Source: CAWBRT01 sp963791145 (GTDB taxonomy: Bacteria; Acidobacteriota; Terriglobia; Terriglobales; Acidobacteriaceae). Taken from it: a stretch of 64,000 nucleotides of DNA. Under the pieces are notes generated by a model. That model was not told the origin of the DNA, did no database searches, and saw only the letters and a list, made by a program, of their open reading frames with translations. Below are positions 38,410 through 46,623 of the stretch, piece after piece. Position 1 is the first letter of the stretch. Each line of letters opens with the position of its first letter. The translations under genes were made by a program, and so were the position numbers. The DNA lies in contig CAWBRT010000003.1 of NCBI GenBank assembly GCA_963791145.1, forward strand, positions 62,001 through 126,000, read 5' to 3'.

Positions 38410-38631
38410 CGTCGTTTCACGTTTCACGTTTCACGAGTGTGAGTCTTCTGGAAACTTGAAACTCGAAACTTGAAACTCTAAACTGTCATTCCAGCGTAGG
38501 CCCGGTCGCCCTCGGCCGGGCAGGCGAGCGAAGCTCGCCTCGTTCGTGAAACGTGAAACGTGAAACGAAAGGCGGTTCAGCGAAGAGCTGTACCCTGGAA
38601 ACTAGAAACTCGAAACTTGAAACTGCTTTCC
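38410..38631. repeat. GTTTCAC/GAAACTT-class array between CHAD gene and livF
   Basis: GTTTCAC units (38413-38431), then GAAACTT/GAAACTC units (38451-38480), then GTGAAAC units (38545-38566) and again GAAACT units (38599-38623). Between them GCGAGCGAAGCTCGC forms a hairpin. It fills the gap between two convergent genes. Confidence 0.65.
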
Positions 38632-39345
38632 TCACAGTCCCAGATAGGCGCGGCGGACCTCTTCGCTGTTGGCCACCTCGCGGGCGCAGCCTTGCATGTG
38701 CACGCGGCCTTCGGCCAGGACGTAGGTATAGTCGCTCAGGGCGAGCGCCAGATGGATGTTCTGTTCCACCAGCACCATGGTCAGGCCTTCCTGCTTGAGC
38801 TTCTTCAGGGTGAGGAACAGCTGCTGTGCCAGTACCGGGGCGAGCCCCAGGGAGAGCTCGTCGATCATCAGCACGCGCGGTTCCTCCATCAGGCCGCGGC
38901 CCACGGCGAGCATCTGCTGCTCGCCTCCGGAGAGCGTGGCCGAGCGCTGACGCCGTCGCTGCTCGAGGCGGGGAAAGAGCTCGAAGACACGGCTCATGTT
39001 CTGCTTCATGTGCCCGCGCGCGCGGCGTGAATAAGCGCCCAGTTCGAGATTCTCCTGCACGGTCAGCGCGCCGAACAGTTGCCGCCCTTCGGGAACAAGT
39101 ACCAGGCCGCGTTCGGCCTTGGCGTGGGGCGGCATGCGGGTGACGTCTTCGCCGTCGAACAGAATCCGCCCGCCCCAGGGGCGCACCGATCCCATCATGG
39201 TGCGCAGGGTGGTGGTCTTGCCGGCGCCGTTGGCTCCGATGATGGTAGTCAGCTTGCCGGCGCGCACGCTGAGCGAAATGCCCCAGAGCACCTGGATCTC
39301 CCCGTACCCGGATTCAAGTTCCTGGATTTCAACCGGCGTGCTCAT
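38632..39345 (-). CDS. livF: Branched-chain amino-acid-type ABC transporter ATPase LivF
   Basis: The second of two ATPases of a HAAT-family importer. Walker A GANGAGKTTTLRTMMG, Q-loop region VLVPEGRQLFGALTVQENLELG (a LivF hallmark), signature LSGGEQQMLAVGRGLM and Walker B VLMIDELSLGLAP are all present. Length 237 is normal. ATG 39345 overlaps the livG stop (ATGA), a sign of translational coupling. It is the last gene of the operon. Confidence 0.95.
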   Translation of the reverse strand: MSTPVEIQELESGYGEIQVLWGISLSVRAGKLTTIIGANGAGKTTTLRTMMGSVRPWGGRILFDGEDVTRMPPHAKAERGLVLVPEGRQLFGALTVQENLELGAYSRRARGHMKQNMSRVFELFPRLEQRRRQRSATLSGGEQQMLAVGRGLMEEPRVLMIDELSLGLAPVLAQQLFLTLKKLKQEGLTMVLVEQNIHLALALSDYTYVLAEGRVHMQGCAREVANSEEVRRAYLGL

Positions 39346-40097
39346 CCGTTCGTCTCCATGAGCTTTTCGGCAATGTTCGGGTCGCCCAGGTAAGCTTCCA
39401 CCACCTGCGGGTCGCGGGCCACTTCGGCGGGCGCGCCCTCGGCGATCTTCTCGCCGAAGTTCAGCACAATGATCCGCTCGGAGAGATTCATGATGGCCTG
39501 CATGAGGTGCTCGATCATGAATACGGAGATCCCGCGCTGGCGGATGGCGCGAATGATTTCGATCATGTGCGCCACCTCCGACGGATTCAGTCCGGCCAGA
39601 ACTTCATCCAACAGAATCGCCTTGGGCCGCGCGGCCAGCGCCCGCGCCACCTCCAAGCGCTTCTTGCCGGCGATGGTGAGCTCGCGCGCCAGCGTGTGCG
39701 CGCGGTGAGCGAGGTCGACTTCTTCCAGCACCTTGTGGGCGACCACGGCGGCCTGCTTGAGCGGCAGGTCCTCGGGGCCAAAGCAGGCGCCGACGATCAC
39801 GTTGTCCAGCACCGTAAGCTGGTTCAGCGGCTTGACGATCTGGTGAGTGCGAGCCAGGCCGCGGTGGGCAATCTTATTCGGCGCCAGTCCGGTCACGTCT
39901 GCCCCGGCGAAAAAAATCTTTCCGCCGTCCGGCTTGAAGATGCCGTTGATCAGATTGAACAGGGTCGTCTTGCCCGCGCCGTTCGGCCCGATGAGGCCGA
40001 CGATCTCAGCCTCGCCGATGGCGAAGCTCACGTTGGCAACGGCGCGCAGCCCGCCGAAGCTCTTGCTTACCTCGCGAACCTCCAGCAGCGGGCTCAC
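39342..40097 (-). CDS. livG: Branched-chain amino-acid-type ABC transporter ATPase LivG
   Basis: ATPase with Walker A GPNGAGKTTLFNLING, the LivG-type RTHQIVKPLNQLTVLDNV segment, a degenerate signature (LTIAGKKRLEVARALA, where LSGGQ would be expected), Walker B AILLDEVLAGLNPSE and the His switch in MIEHLM. GTG 40097, which overlaps the TGA of livM, is taken as the start because the domain begins at once with LLEVREVSKSFGG; ATG 40139 would overlap livM by 46 bases. The altered signature may be a real feature of this subgroup. Confidence 0.9.
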   Translation of the reverse strand: MSPLLEVREVSKSFGGLRAVANVSFAIGEAEIVGLIGPNGAGKTTLFNLINGIFKPDGGKIFFAGADVTGLAPNKIAHRGLARTHQIVKPLNQLTVLDNVIVGACFGPEDLPLKQAAVVAHKVLEEVDLAHRAHTLARELTIAGKKRLEVARALAARPKAILLDEVLAGLNPSEVAHMIEIIRAIRQRGISVFMIEHLMQAIMNLSERIIVLNFGEKIAEGAPAEVARDPQVVEAYLGDPNIAEKLMETNG

Positions 40098-41056
40098 TCC
40101 AGCACCTTCTGCGTTCTGGGCAGCAGGCGGTAGAGCCATCCCACCAGCCCCTCGGGCACAAACAGGATGATGACCAGCAGCATTCCTCCCGCGATCACCA
40201 GGTGAAAGTTGGTGAGAGTGGGCGAGGTCAGCAGGTATCCGCGCAACTGCTCGTAGAGGGCCGCTCCCAGCAGGGCGCCGGCGACCGTGCCCTGCCCGCC
40301 CAGCATGATCATTACGATGGCTTCGATCGAGAGCGTCAGATCGAAAGCGCCGCCGGGATCGATCATGCCGTTCTTGAAGAAGACCAGCGCTCCGGCTACA
40401 GCCGGCAGAAAAGCGGAGAGGGCGTAGATGCGGGCTTTATACAGCGTGGTGTTGACTCCGAGCACCACCGCCGCATCCTCGTCCTCGCGAATGGCGAAGA
40501 GCCCGAGCCCGAACTTCGAGTTCTTGACGAACAGGCTCAAGCAGAGCGAGAGGCCCATCACGATGTCGACCATCACGTAGGCGACCCAGACGGCGCGCAT
40601 CGGCCCGCCCAACGGCGCATAGGTATCCATCGCCACATAAAGGCCGGCCGAGCGTCCCCAGGGGCTGAAGTTGGAAATGAATGCCTGTACCGCCTCCAGC
40701 ACGCCGATGGTGGCCAGCGCGAAGTACGCTCCCCGCAAGCGAAGAATGGCCAACCCTAGAACCAGGGCAAGAAGAGTGACCGCCACGCCCGCCACCAGCG
40801 CAGCTACGATCAGGGACCATCCCTTCACGGCGGTCAGGTAAAGTCCGAAGTAGCCTCCCAGCCCGAAGAAAAGGACATTGCCGAAATTGACGTAGCCGGT
40901 ATAGCCGATCATGAGGTTGAGATTGCTGGCCAGGGCGATGGCCACGGCGATGAGGATGAGGTCTTCGCGCAGCGGTGCGTCATTGCTGGCCAGGGGCAGG
41001 CCGGCGAACACCACGGTCAGGGCCACGATGATCCAGAAGGAGGGCCGCTTCAGCAT
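40094..41056 (-). CDS. livM: Branched-chain amino-acid-type ABC transporter permease LivM
   Basis: 320 residues with about nine hydrophobic segments. The early block IAVAIALASNLNLMIGYTGYVNFGNVLFFGLGGY (read in parts) is the LivM signature for the start of the permease fold, and the later VNTTLYKARIYALSAFLPAVAG carries the ATPase-contact loop. It forms the channel with LivH. Start and stop overlap livH and livG by one and four bases. Confidence 0.94.
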   Translation of the reverse strand: MLKRPSFWIIVALTVVFAGLPLASNDAPLREDLILIAVAIALASNLNLMIGYTGYVNFGNVLFFGLGGYFGLYLTAVKGWSLIVAALVAGVAVTLLALVLGLAILRLRGAYFALATIGVLEAVQAFISNFSPWGRSAGLYVAMDTYAPLGGPMRAVWVAYVMVDIVMGLSLCLSLFVKNSKFGLGLFAIREDEDAAVVLGVNTTLYKARIYALSAFLPAVAGALVFFKNGMIDPGGAFDLTLSIEAIVMIMLGGQGTVAGALLGAALYEQLRGYLLTSPTLTNFHLVIAGGMLLVIILFVPEGLVGWLYRLLPRTQKVLE

Positions 41057-41922
41057 CAGGCGGCCTTCCCGAACATTCCGCGCGGGAATGCGATCAGCGC
41101 CAGGACGAAGAGCCCGAACTCGATGGCGGGAATCCAGCTGACGGCGATAAAGGGCGTGACCGCGCCCTCCAGCAGTCCCAGCAGGATGCCGGCCACCAGC
41201 GCGCCGATCGGCTTGCCCAGCCCGGCCAGCACCGTAACCACAAAGCTCTTCAACTGGTAGTTGGAACCGGAGAGCACGGTGAACGGGAACAGCGTGGCGA
41301 CCAGCCCGCCGGAGGCTGCCGCCAGCCCGACACCCAGTCCGAAGGCGACGGTCAGCACCCGGGTCGAGGAAATTCCCATCAGCTCGGCCGAGTCGCGATT
41401 GTCCGCTACCGCGCGAATGGCCTTGCCGAAGCGCGTGTAATACAGGAAAAGCTGCAGTCCGCCGGCCATCACGATAGATGCCAGCGCGGCGGCAAGGTGT
41501 CCGCCGGTAAACGTGTACGGGCCGATGGTGATTCCCGGCAGGCTGAAGTCCACGTTATACGGGCTGGTGCTCCAAAGCGTGGTGCCCAGCCCGATCAGAA
41601 TCATGTTCACGGCGAAGGTGGAGAGCAGGCTGGTCAGAATGGGACGGCCGACGACGCGGTGCACGGCGATCCAGTAGATACCCATGCCGCACAGGAAGCC
41701 GACAGCGAGGATCGGCAGCAACAGAAGATAAGGATTCACGCTGAAAAAATTGAACAGGAAAAACAGGCCGAACATTCCGAAGGCGATCATCACCCCATGC
41801 GCCAGGTTGATGACGTTCATCACGCCCCAGATGAGATTCAGGCCCATAGCCGCCAGCCCGTAAACGCAGCCGACCAGGAGACCGTCGAACATCGAGGCCA
41901 GAACTCCAAGCATGTCTTGCAC
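41056..41922 (-). CDS. livH: Branched-chain amino-acid-type ABC transporter permease LivH
   Basis: 288 residues; the family start GLLVGCVYGLAAMGLNLIWG and NLAHGVMIAFGMFG are clear. The coupling helix region reads YTRFGKAIRAVADNRDSAEL and the end is EFGLFVLALIAFPRGMFG. It is the other half of the channel with LivM and follows the binding protein genes after 79 bases. Confidence 0.94.
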   Translation of the reverse strand: MQDMLGVLASMFDGLLVGCVYGLAAMGLNLIWGVMNVINLAHGVMIAFGMFGLFFLFNFFSVNPYLLLLPILAVGFLCGMGIYWIAVHRVVGRPILTSLLSTFAVNMILIGLGTTLWSTSPYNVDFSLPGITIGPYTFTGGHLAAALASIVMAGGLQLFLYYTRFGKAIRAVADNRDSAELMGISSTRVLTVAFGLGVGLAAASGGLVATLFPFTVLSGSNYQLKSFVVTVLAGLGKPIGALVAGILLGLLEGAVTPFIAVSWIPAIEFGLFVLALIAFPRGMFGKAA

Positions 41923-42001
41923 CTGAAATACGACTTCGCTGCACTACGTCTGCTTGCTCGCGGAGCAAGCGCGCCGGCTCCGGCACGCTTGCCCCCCGGA
42001 G

Positions 42002-43231
42002 CTACTTCCCCGCTACCGCCGTATTCTCGCCGGGTAACGGAAAGACAATGGCCGCCGATTGCACATCATTCGGCCACACGACCTGCTTATCCAGCTTTCC
42101 CGATCTGTCCTTCTGCCACTGGATCAGGACCATGGTGTGCGCCAGTTGCAGACCGTGGCGGCTGGGCTCGGTGGCGAACTTTATCTTCCCGAAGAAGGTG
42201 GTGTAATCGGCCGAATTCAGGGCCGCCGCCACTTTGTCGCTATCCAGCGAGCCTGCCTGTTCGATGGCATGCTGCAGGATCAAACCGGCGGCATAGCCCT
42301 CGGCCGCCCGATAGCCCGGGTCGATATGGTACGCGGCCAGATAAGCTCGCGTGAAATCGGCGCCGGTGGGGCCGAACTGCGGCTGGAACTTCGACTGCGG
42401 CTCCCATTGCGAGGGACCGGTCACGCCGTCGGCAGCCTCGCCGAGCTGCGCGAACTGCGGACTGTCGGGCGCAACCAGCAGCGAGATGAACTCGATGTTG
42501 GCTTTGTGGGCGTGGATCTGCCTGGCCAGCGTGGCCCCATCGGCGAAGTGGCTGCCGCCGATCAGCGCCGTCGCCTTGGCGGCGATCACCTTGTCGATGA
42601 TCGGGCCGAAGTCAGGAGTGTTGGAAGGATAGGACTCATCGAAGACGATCTTCAATCCCAACTCCCGCGCATGGGCACGGGCGGCCGTAGCCGTAGCCGT
42701 GGAAAAGCTGTCATCGCCGTAGACCAGCGCCACCCGGGCATTCGGATCCTTGGCTTTCAGCACATCCAGCGCACCGGCCAGATATTGATTGGCAGGAGAT
42801 ATCCCCTGGAATAGATACTTGTTCCCCAGGCTATAGGTCTTCTCCTCGGCCGCGGTGGTGATCATGATGCGCCGGTTCTGCTCGCTGACGATGGCCGCGG
42901 TGGCCGTCAGACCGGAAGAATAGGGTCCCAGCAGGAAGTCCGACTTATCCTGCACCACCAGCCGCGTGTAAAGCTGCTGAACGCGCTGCGGGTTGGACTC
43001 GTCGTCATAGCTGGCGAACTTGACCTGATAACTCTTGCCGCCCGCCTTGATGCCACCGGCGGCATTCACCTGATCGCGCCAGAGTTCGTAGCCGTGCAGT
43101 TGTTCCATCGCCTCGACATTCAAGCTGCCGGTGCGCGATACGGTGAATCCGATGTTTATGGTCTGCGCGCTTCCGGAGGCCGCCAGCGCCAACGCCAGAA
43201 ACGCAACTGCCGCGATATACATCTTTCTCAT
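42002..43231 (-). CDS. ABC transporter substrate-binding protein (LivK-like), copy 1
   Basis: Periplasmic binding protein of the Leu/Ile/Val (type I fold) class. Signal peptide MRKMYIAAVAFLALALAASG followed by SAQTINIGFTVSRTGSLNVE. Typical blocks are LHGYELWRDQVNAAGGIKAGG, DDESNPQRVQQLYTRLV and YSSGLTATAAIVSEQ. The start ATG 43231 is chosen because it opens the signal peptide and follows a GGGGGGTG Shine-Dalgarno; the frame upstream overlaps copy 2. Very similar to the neighbouring copy 2. Its ligand may be an amino acid, amide or aromatic acid. Confidence 0.9.
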   Translation of the reverse strand: MRKMYIAAVAFLALALAASGSAQTINIGFTVSRTGSLNVEAMEQLHGYELWRDQVNAAGGIKAGGKSYQVKFASYDDESNPQRVQQLYTRLVVQDKSDFLLGPYSSGLTATAAIVSEQNRRIMITTAAEEKTYSLGNKYLFQGISPANQYLAGALDVLKAKDPNARVALVYGDDSFSTATATAARAHARELGLKIVFDESYPSNTPDFGPIIDKVIAAKATALIGGSHFADGATLARQIHAHKANIEFISLLVAPDSPQFAQLGEAADGVTGPSQWEPQSKFQPQFGPTGADFTRAYLAAYHIDPGYRAAEGYAAGLILQHAIEQAGSLDSDKVAAALNSADYTTFFGKIKFATEPSRHGLQLAHTMVLIQWQKDRSGKLDKQVVWPNDVQSAAIVFPLPGENTAVAGK

Positions 43232-43302
43232 GCAACACCCCCCAATACCACCTGCGCTGTTTGCGCTCTTCCGATGCCTAATGCTCAAAGCGAATGCCGG
43301 GC

Positions 43303-44535
43303 TCACTTCCCCGCCATTACCGGCTGCCCGTGACGCAGCGGAAAGACGACGGCCGCGGTTCTCGCCGCATCGGGCCAGACCACCTGCTTCTCCAGCTTTC
43401 CTACCTTGTCCTTCTGCCACTGTCCGAGCACCATGGTGTGAGCGATCTGCAATCCGTGGCGATTGGCCTCGGTAGCGAACTTGGTGCGGCCAAAGAAAGT
43501 GGTGGCATCGGTAGCGTTCATGGCGGCGGCCACCTTGGCGCTATCCAGCGATCCCGCCTGCTCGATGGCGTGCTGCAGGATCAGTCCGGCGGCATATCCT
43601 CCAGCCGACTCGTAGCTGGGAGCCGCGTTGAACTTGGCCTGATAGGACTTCACGAATTCGGCGCTGGTAGGCCCAAACTGCGGGTGGAAGTTCGACTGCT
43701 CGGCCCATTGCGAGGGGAACGTAATGCCGTCGGCGGCTGCGCCGAGTTCCGCGAACTTCGGAGCGTCAGGGGCGACCAGCAGGGTAATCAATTCGAGGTT
43801 GGCCCTGTGGTCGTAAACCTGTCTTGCCAGCGTGGAACCATCCGCGTAATGGGCGCCTCCGACCAACGCCGTCGGCTTGGCCGCGATCATTTTGTCGATG
43901 ATGGGACCGAAATCGGTAGTCTTGGGGTCGTAAGCTTCGTCGAAGACGATTTTCAAGCCAATCTTCTGCGCATAGGTGCGGGTAGCCGTGGCCACGGCTG
44001 AGGCAAAGCTTTCATCGGCATAAACAAGCGCGATGCGGCTGTTCGGGTCTTTAGCTTTCATAAGATCCAGAGCGCTGGTCAGATACTGGTCGGCCGGAGT
44101 GAACATCTGAAACAGGTACTTGTTGCCGAGGGTATAGGTTTTGCCTTCAGCTGCGCCGGTGGTGATCATGATGCGCCCGTTCTGCTCGCTCACGATGGTG
44201 GCGGTCGCGGTCAGCTGCGACGAGAAAGGGCTGAACAGGAAGTTCGCCTTGTCCTGCAGGATCATGCGGGTGTAGAACTGCTGCACGCGTTGCGCATTCG
44301 ACTCGTCGTCGTAATTGACGAAGTTGACTTTGTAGCTCTTGCCGCCCGCCTTAATGCCTCCGGCGGCGTTGACTTGGTCGCGCCACAGCTCAAAGCCATG
44401 CAGTTGTTCCATGGAGTCGACGTTCAAGGCGCCGGTTCGCGACACCGTGAAGCCGATGGTTATTGTCTGCGCGCTTCCGGAGGCCACCAGCACCAATGCC
44501 AGAAACGCGACTGCCACTACATATATTTTTTTCAT
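43303..44535 (-). CDS. ABC transporter substrate-binding protein (LivK-like), copy 2
   Basis: First gene of the importer operon. Signal peptide MKKIYVVAVAFLALVLVASG, then the same domain plan as copy 1: TVSRTGALNVDSMEQLHGFE, DDESNAQRVQQFYTRMIL, IVSEQNGRIMITTGAAEG. The two paralogues align along their whole length, so they arose by tandem duplication. Ligand pocket residues differ (for example SPFSSQLTAT against GPYSSGLTAT), which may mean different specificities feeding one transporter. ATG 44535 follows a G-rich Shine-Dalgarno. Confidence 0.9.
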   Translation of the reverse strand: MKKIYVVAVAFLALVLVASGSAQTITIGFTVSRTGALNVDSMEQLHGFELWRDQVNAAGGIKAGGKSYKVNFVNYDDESNAQRVQQFYTRMILQDKANFLFSPFSSQLTATATIVSEQNGRIMITTGAAEGKTYTLGNKYLFQMFTPADQYLTSALDLMKAKDPNSRIALVYADESFASAVATATRTYAQKIGLKIVFDEAYDPKTTDFGPIIDKMIAAKPTALVGGAHYADGSTLARQVYDHRANLELITLLVAPDAPKFAELGAAADGITFPSQWAEQSNFHPQFGPTSAEFVKSYQAKFNAAPSYESAGGYAAGLILQHAIEQAGSLDSAKVAAAMNATDATTFFGRTKFATEANRHGLQIAHTMVLGQWQKDKVGKLEKQVVWPDAARTAAVVFPLRHGQPVMAGK

Positions 44536-44811
44536 CGAGCCCCCCCACCGCTGCTGCGTGCGGTCTGACTTCTGTGATGACAAACGCCATAAAGCGAGAT
44601 GCAAGTTCAGGAACTCAGGCTGCCCCGGCGAACGCGGGGACCAGCAGCTCGGAACTGGATCCGCCCGCAGCTCGGAAGGCGGACCGAATCCACTAGCTCG
44701 GGAGACGATGGAAACGGCTGGAGGCAAAGGGATGCCGGGCTTGGAGCTTTACCGACACCATGCTGAATTGATATCTTGCGGTTGACCGTCCGGCGTGCAG
44801 CACAACCACAC

Positions 44812-45276
44812 ATGCGCCTGGACCTCAGGGATGAACGATTGAAACCTGACCCGATTGCGCGATCGCCCTTTGCCAAGGACCTCGGCTTCGAGCTGCTGGA
44901 ATTCGAGGCCGGAAAAGCAGTCGTTGCCGTAACCATGATCGACCGCCTGAAGAATCTGCGCGGCGTGGCTCACGGTGGCCTGACGGCGACCCTGCTGGAC
45001 ATGGCCATGGGAATCGCCGTGCGCAGCCCGGCGGGGGAGTGGACTCCGGAGGGAACCGTCACCCTGAACGTCCATTTCATGCTGCCCGGCCAAGGACGCC
45101 TGGTGGCCGAAGGACGCTTGCTGAAGGCGGGAAACAGCGTGGCCTTCGCCGAGGGAGAGGTTCGCAATGAGCAGGGCGTGATGGTGGCCAAAGCCACGGC
45201 CACCTTCAAGATCGTGCGCCGGAGCCCTTCGCCAAAACAAATGGATTCAGACGGCGGCGGCTCGGGCCGAAGCTGA
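44812..45276 (+). CDS. PaaI-type hotdog-fold thioesterase
   Basis: Acyl-CoA thioesterase of the PaaI/YigI class, about 155 residues. The motif GVAHGGLTATLLDMAMGIAV gives the HGG catalytic loop and the long hotdog helix; TVTLNVHFMLPGQGRLVAEGRL follows. It would hydrolyse short or aromatic acyl-CoA thioesters in the cytoplasm. ATG 44812 is used; a TTG at 44776 is possible but adds only an Arg-rich tail. The gap to the divergent binding protein gene (44536-44811) holds a short CCCCGGCGAACGC...GGGG remnant near 44630, perhaps a decayed palindromic element. Confidence 0.85.
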   Translation: MRLDLRDERLKPDPIARSPFAKDLGFELLEFEAGKAVVAVTMIDRLKNLRGVAHGGLTATLLDMAMGIAVRSPAGEWTPEGTVTLNVHFMLPGQGRLVAEGRLLKAGNSVAFAEGEVRNEQGVMVAKATATFKIVRRSPSPKQMDSDGGGSGRS

Positions 45277-45277
45277 A

Positions 45278-45386
45278 ATCATTTTTGATTTTCGAGTTTT
45301 GATTTCTGATTGGATCCGAGAAATGTCGTCTTTCAATCAAAAATCAAATTTCAATCAAAAATCGAAAATCCCAGAAGGGTTTCGTT
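45278..45386. repeat. TTGATTT-class inverted repeat array
   Basis: The left arm (45279-45312) has ATTTTTGATTTTCGAG-like units and the right arm (45334-45371) has CAATCAAAAATC units. It begins right after the thioesterase stop and ends 15 bases before the next gene. Confidence 0.6.
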
Positions 45387-46193
45387 TTGCCATTCGTTAA
45401 GCTCGCGCATTCGCCCCTGGCGGGCGGTCCCGCCGAAATTTACTACCGCGAATTCGGCTCCGGTGACTCCGGCGTGGCGCTGGTGTTTCTGCACGGTGGA
45501 TGGGGCTACGAAATCTATCCCATCGATGCGCAACTCGATATCATTGGCAACGCTCGCGTGCTGATCCCGGACCGCGCAGGCTACGGCCGCTCCACCAAGC
45601 CTGCCGTCTTTGGCATCGACTTCCACCGCCGCGCCGCCGAGGAAACGCTTCAGGTGCTCGACTCGCTCCACATCGGCAAGGTGGTCTTTTGGGGACACAG
45701 CGACGGGGCAGTGATCGCTGCTCGGCTCGGGCTGGACTGGCCGGAACGATGCCTGGGGCTGGTTCTGGAGGCCTTTCATTACTATCCCGAGAAGCGCGTC
45801 TCGCGCGGGTTCTTCCAGGCCATGGCGGCCGCTCCGGAAACCTTCGGCCGGCGCGTCACCGACGTGCTGCGGCACGAGCACGGAGATCCCTACTGGCGCG
45901 AGCTGCTGCACAATGAAGGCGAGACTTGGCTGGAGCTGGCAGCCGGCGCAGAAAATGGCGTAAAGGATCTTTACCAGGGCAGGCTTTCGCAACTCACCGT
46001 GCCTGTGGCATTCCTGCACGGAGCCAGCGACCCGCGCACAGGCCCCGGAGAGCTCGACGAAGTGCGCCGGCAACTCCCGTCCGCGGCCATGCACATCGTA
46101 GAGGGTGCCGGGCACAGCCCGCACAGCGAACCAGCCTCGGCCGGCGAGTGTCGGCGGGTGCTACTGGACGCACTGGCCCGCTGGCACTTATGA
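45387..46193 (+). CDS. Alpha/beta hydrolase
   Basis: A 268-residue alpha/beta-hydrolase fold. LVFLHGGWGYE gives the oxyanion-hole region, VVFWGHSDGAVIAARLG holds the nucleophile elbow GHSDG, and VEGAGHSPHSE near the end supplies the catalytic His; FLHGASDPRTG carries the likely Asp. The substrate is unknown. The start is TTG 45387, supported by AGAAGGG upstream; no ATG lies near the N-terminus of the fold. Confidence 0.88.
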   Translation: MPFVKLAHSPLAGGPAEIYYREFGSGDSGVALVFLHGGWGYEIYPIDAQLDIIGNARVLIPDRAGYGRSTKPAVFGIDFHRRAAEETLQVLDSLHIGKVVFWGHSDGAVIAARLGLDWPERCLGLVLEAFHYYPEKRVSRGFFQAMAAAPETFGRRVTDVLRHEHGDPYWRELLHNEGETWLELAAGAENGVKDLYQGRLSQLTVPVAFLHGASDPRTGPGELDEVRRQLPSAAMHIVEGAGHSPHSEPASAGECRRVLLDALARWHL

Positions 46194-46218
46194 GCCGCCA
46201 GCAAACCACCTCGCTGTG

Positions 46219-46266
46219 ATCCTGCCGGGGGCCCCAGCAAGCGCGGTTTTGGCTTGCCGGGGGCGG
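46219..46266. repeat. Palindromic element, copy 6 (intergenic)
   Basis: GATCCTGCCGGGG edge, arms CCCCAGCAAGC (46232-46242) and GCTTGCCGGGG (46252-46262). Lies 25 bases after the hydrolase stop. The whole gap 46194-46623 (430 bases) holds only repeats. Confidence 0.7.
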
Positions 46267-46368
46267 AAGCCCCGTATAATCCGGAGTTCGATTTTGCTAC
46301 CATGCTTCTGATCAAGTTTGCGTTAAATAAAGCGGAACCAGAGATGATGTATCCCCAAAAGATGAACG

Positions 46369-46504
46369 TCATTCCGAGCGAGCGACGCGCTTCTCTGCGT
46401 CGCGAGTCGAGGAATCTTGTGTTTTTCCCAATTAAACACAAGATCCCTCCACTCCGCTCCTCCACCCCAACAACTGCAAAGACGGCCGTTGTTGGGGACC
46501 CCGG
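46369..46504. repeat. Dispersed TCATTCCGAG repeat followed by palindromic element, copy 7
   Basis: TCATTCCGAGCGAGCGACG and GTCGCGAGTCGAGGAATCTTG (46369-46423) match the repeat at 31051. At 46461-46504 lies copy 7: TCCACCCC edge, arms CCCCAACAAC (46465-46474) and GTTGTTGGGG (46488-46497), then ACCCCGG. No gene here. Confidence 0.65.
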
Positions 46505-46623
46505 TCTCGCTCCGGTCGGGATGACGGTCCTTCACGGGATACACTTGCTGTACTTTCGCTCTGAGAACCGTGGACTCGCGGATGCTGTCCGCCAAAATCG
46601 CCTGAGTTTATAAAGGAGCCGGA

